Below, in pieces: positions 38,467-39,567 of a DNA stretch of 39,567 bases. Made by a program: the position numbers and the translations under genes. Location of the stretch: positions 1 through 39,567 of IMG/VR virus record IMGVR_UViG_3300044648_000335; one strand, 5' to 3'. The notes beneath the pieces were generated by a model. That model made no database searches, was not told the DNA's origin, and was given only the letters and a program-made list of their open reading frames with translations. Each line of letters begins with the position of its first letter. The stretch's first letter is position 1. This stretch comes from a virus.

Positions 38467-38614
38467 CGGGGACCTCCTCGATGGCGTAGATCTCGCGGGA
38501 CGCGGCGGCCAGTGCCTCTTCGGTCTGGGCTTCGATCTCGTCGAACGAAGCGCCGCGGTGCGCGGCCTCGACCATGGCGTCACGCAGGGCGGACGTGAGC
38601 AGCGGGTCAGGCAC
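38459..38614 (-). CDS. Hypothetical protein (51 aa) with EVPDA tail
   Basis: GTG 38614 (VPDPLLTSALRDAMVEAAHR) overlaps the upstream stop by 8 nt (GTGCCTGA). The protein is helical and acidic (SFDEIEAQTEEALAAASREI), ending EEVPDA. Its end resembles the EAPDA junction at 872 and 721. Function unknown. Confidence 0.55.
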   Translation of the reverse strand: MPDPLLTSALRDAMVEAAHRGASFDEIEAQTEEALAAASREIYAIEEVPDA

Positions 38615-38915
38615 CGTCGGTCTCCGGGGCGTCGGGACTGTGCGACTGCATCGTGCGCGCCGCGATGAATGCGTCGTTCTCATCGCGGTCGCGGCCGAGG
38701 TCTGCGATGCACGACTCGGGGACGGTGTGGCCGGCGGCCTGGTGCTCGGCGAGGTGCGCGAGCATCGCGTCGGTCGAGTAGACGTGAGGCGACCGGCCTA
38801 GCGGCCACTCGGCGGTGGCTTCGGTCAGAGCACAGCCGCAGCAGACGAGGCTGCCGTAGGAGTCCAGGTAGACGTAGACGTCGCTGCCGCCCCAGCCGAA
38901 TCGGGCGTAGCTCAT
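38607..38915 (-). CDS. Hypothetical protein (102 aa)
   Basis: It starts MSYARFGWGGSDVYVYLDSY. The N-terminal beta part has LVCCGCALTEATAEWPLG, with Cys residues, then HVYSTDAMLAHLAEHQAAGH, a His-rich helix; together a metal site is likely. This beta-strand/Cys/His layout is a frequent actinophage small-protein family. The function is unknown. Confidence 0.65.
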   Translation of the reverse strand: MSYARFGWGGSDVYVYLDSYGSLVCCGCALTEATAEWPLGRSPHVYSTDAMLAHLAEHQAAGHTVPESCIADLGRDRDENDAFIAARTMQSHSPDAPETDGA

Positions 38916-39190
38916 CGCTCGCCCTTCGCCCTCGAAGTGAGGTCGTCGGCGCAGGTGCCGCAGACCGTCGCCTCGCCATCGGCCGAGGTTGCGGGCCGAC
39001 CGCCAGCGGGGCCCTCGCAGCAGTCGCACCGAACCTCGGGCGCCCTCGAAGTAGTGCCCTCGTGGCGGTGCAGCCGCTGCAACGCGCGAAGGATGGCCTC
39101 GTGCGAGTGGATCTCGGCATCGCGCTCCTGGCCGCACCGCTTGCAGCCGGCCTGGCGATAGCTGACGACGAAGTGGTGCGGGTCACGCAT
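38912..39190 (-). CDS. Hypothetical zinc-finger-like protein (92 aa)
   Basis: ATG 39190 overlaps the upstream stop by 8 nt (ATGCGTGA). CKRCGQERDAEIH near residue 16, CDCCEGP and CGTCADD give up to two zinc sites. The end DDLTSRAKGER matches the 1330-1605 product. ATGA overlap with the next gene. Role unknown. Confidence 0.65.
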   Translation of the reverse strand: MRDPHHFVVSYRQAGCKRCGQERDAEIHSHEAILRALQRLHRHEGTTSRAPEVRCDCCEGPAGGRPATSADGEATVCGTCADDLTSRAKGER

Positions 39191-39374
39191 CGTTGCCGTC
39201 CGCCGGGTTGCGCTGCTCTTGACGCTCGCGGGCGTCCGCGCTCCAGTGAACGGCGATCCACATGTCCTGCCCGGCCGGACCCTCGCGCAACTCGAACTCC
39301 GGCCCGCAGACACAGTCGTCGGACGCCTCGTGGTCGACGATGTCGTCCGTCGGCATCACGTGCAGGTCGCTCAT
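39183..39374 (-). CDS. Conserved small actinophage protein (63 aa)
   Basis: The frame reads MSDLHVMPTDDIVDHEASDD, then CVCGPEFELREG and WIAVHWSADARE. The pattern H-V-x-P-x-x-D-x-x-x-H-E followed by C-x-C-G-P is widespread in phages of actinobacteria. The His, Asp and Cys residues suggest metal binding. It is one of the best family clues to the host. Function is not known. Confidence 0.75.
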   Translation of the reverse strand: MSDLHVMPTDDIVDHEASDDCVCGPEFELREGPAGQDMWIAVHWSADARERQEQRNPADGNDA

Positions 39375-39567
39375 GCGGGCCCCTGCTCCTGACCAGCAGT
39401 CGGGGCCGGGACGATCGGGTAGTACTCCCCGCCGATCTGGTCGGGGCTCATGTGCATCCCGCGCCAGTCGGCGGTGCCATCTCGGTGGTCCGAGACGCGC
39501 ACCAGGCCGCGGTCGTTCACGCCGGTGAGGATCTGCACGGGGTTGCCGTGCCGGCCGCTGCCGCCGA
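39371..39567 (-). CDS. Partial hypothetical protein, 5' end outside window
   Basis: Open from the right edge; the visible C-terminal 64 residues include NPVQILTGVNDRGLVRVSDH, then WRGMHMSPDQIGGEYYPIVP and the end APTAGQEQGPA. The stop overlaps the next ATG as ATGA. Its 3' end resembles the leader ORF at 1822-1890 in protein and DNA. No function recognised. Confidence 0.6.
   Translation of the reverse strand, partial: GGSGRHGNPVQILTGVNDRGLVRVSDHRDGTADWRGMHMSPDQIGGEYYPIVPAPTAGQEQGPA

Noticed and set aside
1-39567. The window as a complete circular genome
   Set aside because: The open frames at both ends do not join in the same reading frame, so the ends are cut points of a larger sequence.

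Overview
The window is a high-GC temperate phage or prophage with a contractile tail (myovirus). The host is most likely an actinomycete-type bacterium. This rests on three things: strongly GC-biased codons with many GTG starts, promoters that abut start codons (leaderless mRNAs), and small cysteine-rich accessory proteins of a kind common in actinophages. No gene fixes the genus, so the host call is an inference. Both window ends cut through genes, and the two broken genes do not join in frame, so this is a slice and not a closed circle.

Layout, left to right. 1-1890 holds tightly overlapping small accessory genes on the minus strand. 1931-4793 is the early lytic operon on the minus strand: a Cro-like regulator, a 94-residue protein of unknown role, a VRR-NUC nuclease, a zinc-ribbon protein, a replisome-organizer-like protein, a putative helicase loader and a small HTH protein. 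4794-4891 is a divergent control region. 4892-7797 carries the CI-like repressor, a second possible regulator, a tyrosine integrase and two moron-type genes ending in a strong hairpin. 8107-8868 is a DUF3800 gene. 8980-30737 is the late structural and lysis block on the minus strand. Read in the direction of transcription it encodes a fused portal-MuF protein, protease/scaffold, decoration protein, major capsid protein, head-completion proteins, sheath, tube, tail chaperones with a likely frameshift, tape measure, LysM protein, baseplate hub with NlpC/P60, gp25-like protein, baseplate J, gpI-like protein, tail fibre proteins, a lysis cassette of endolysin plus six small membrane proteins, and a collagen-like fibre. 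A secreted moron gene (16178-16543) is inserted on the plus strand inside the baseplate genes. A tRNA-Leu(CAA) lies on the plus strand at 30808-30891. 30981-33145 and 33186-36501 are two further minus-strand operons; the second carries the terminase subunits. 36551-39567 holds SSB and more small accessory genes.

The most interesting signal is regulatory. Four promoters (4800-4828, 1897-1925, 33152-33180, 36508-36536) share the pattern TTGCNT, then exactly 17 nt beginning TCG(G/C)(C/T)TTCG, then TANGNT. In each, the first ATG begins exactly 7 nt after the last base of the -10 box. Related TTCGG/TTTCG sites lie in front of the repressor and the integrase. The divergent control region separates two paralogous XRE proteins that are about half identical. 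Together this looks like a phage-wide regulon in which one repressor/Cro pair controls several leaderless operons through one operator family.
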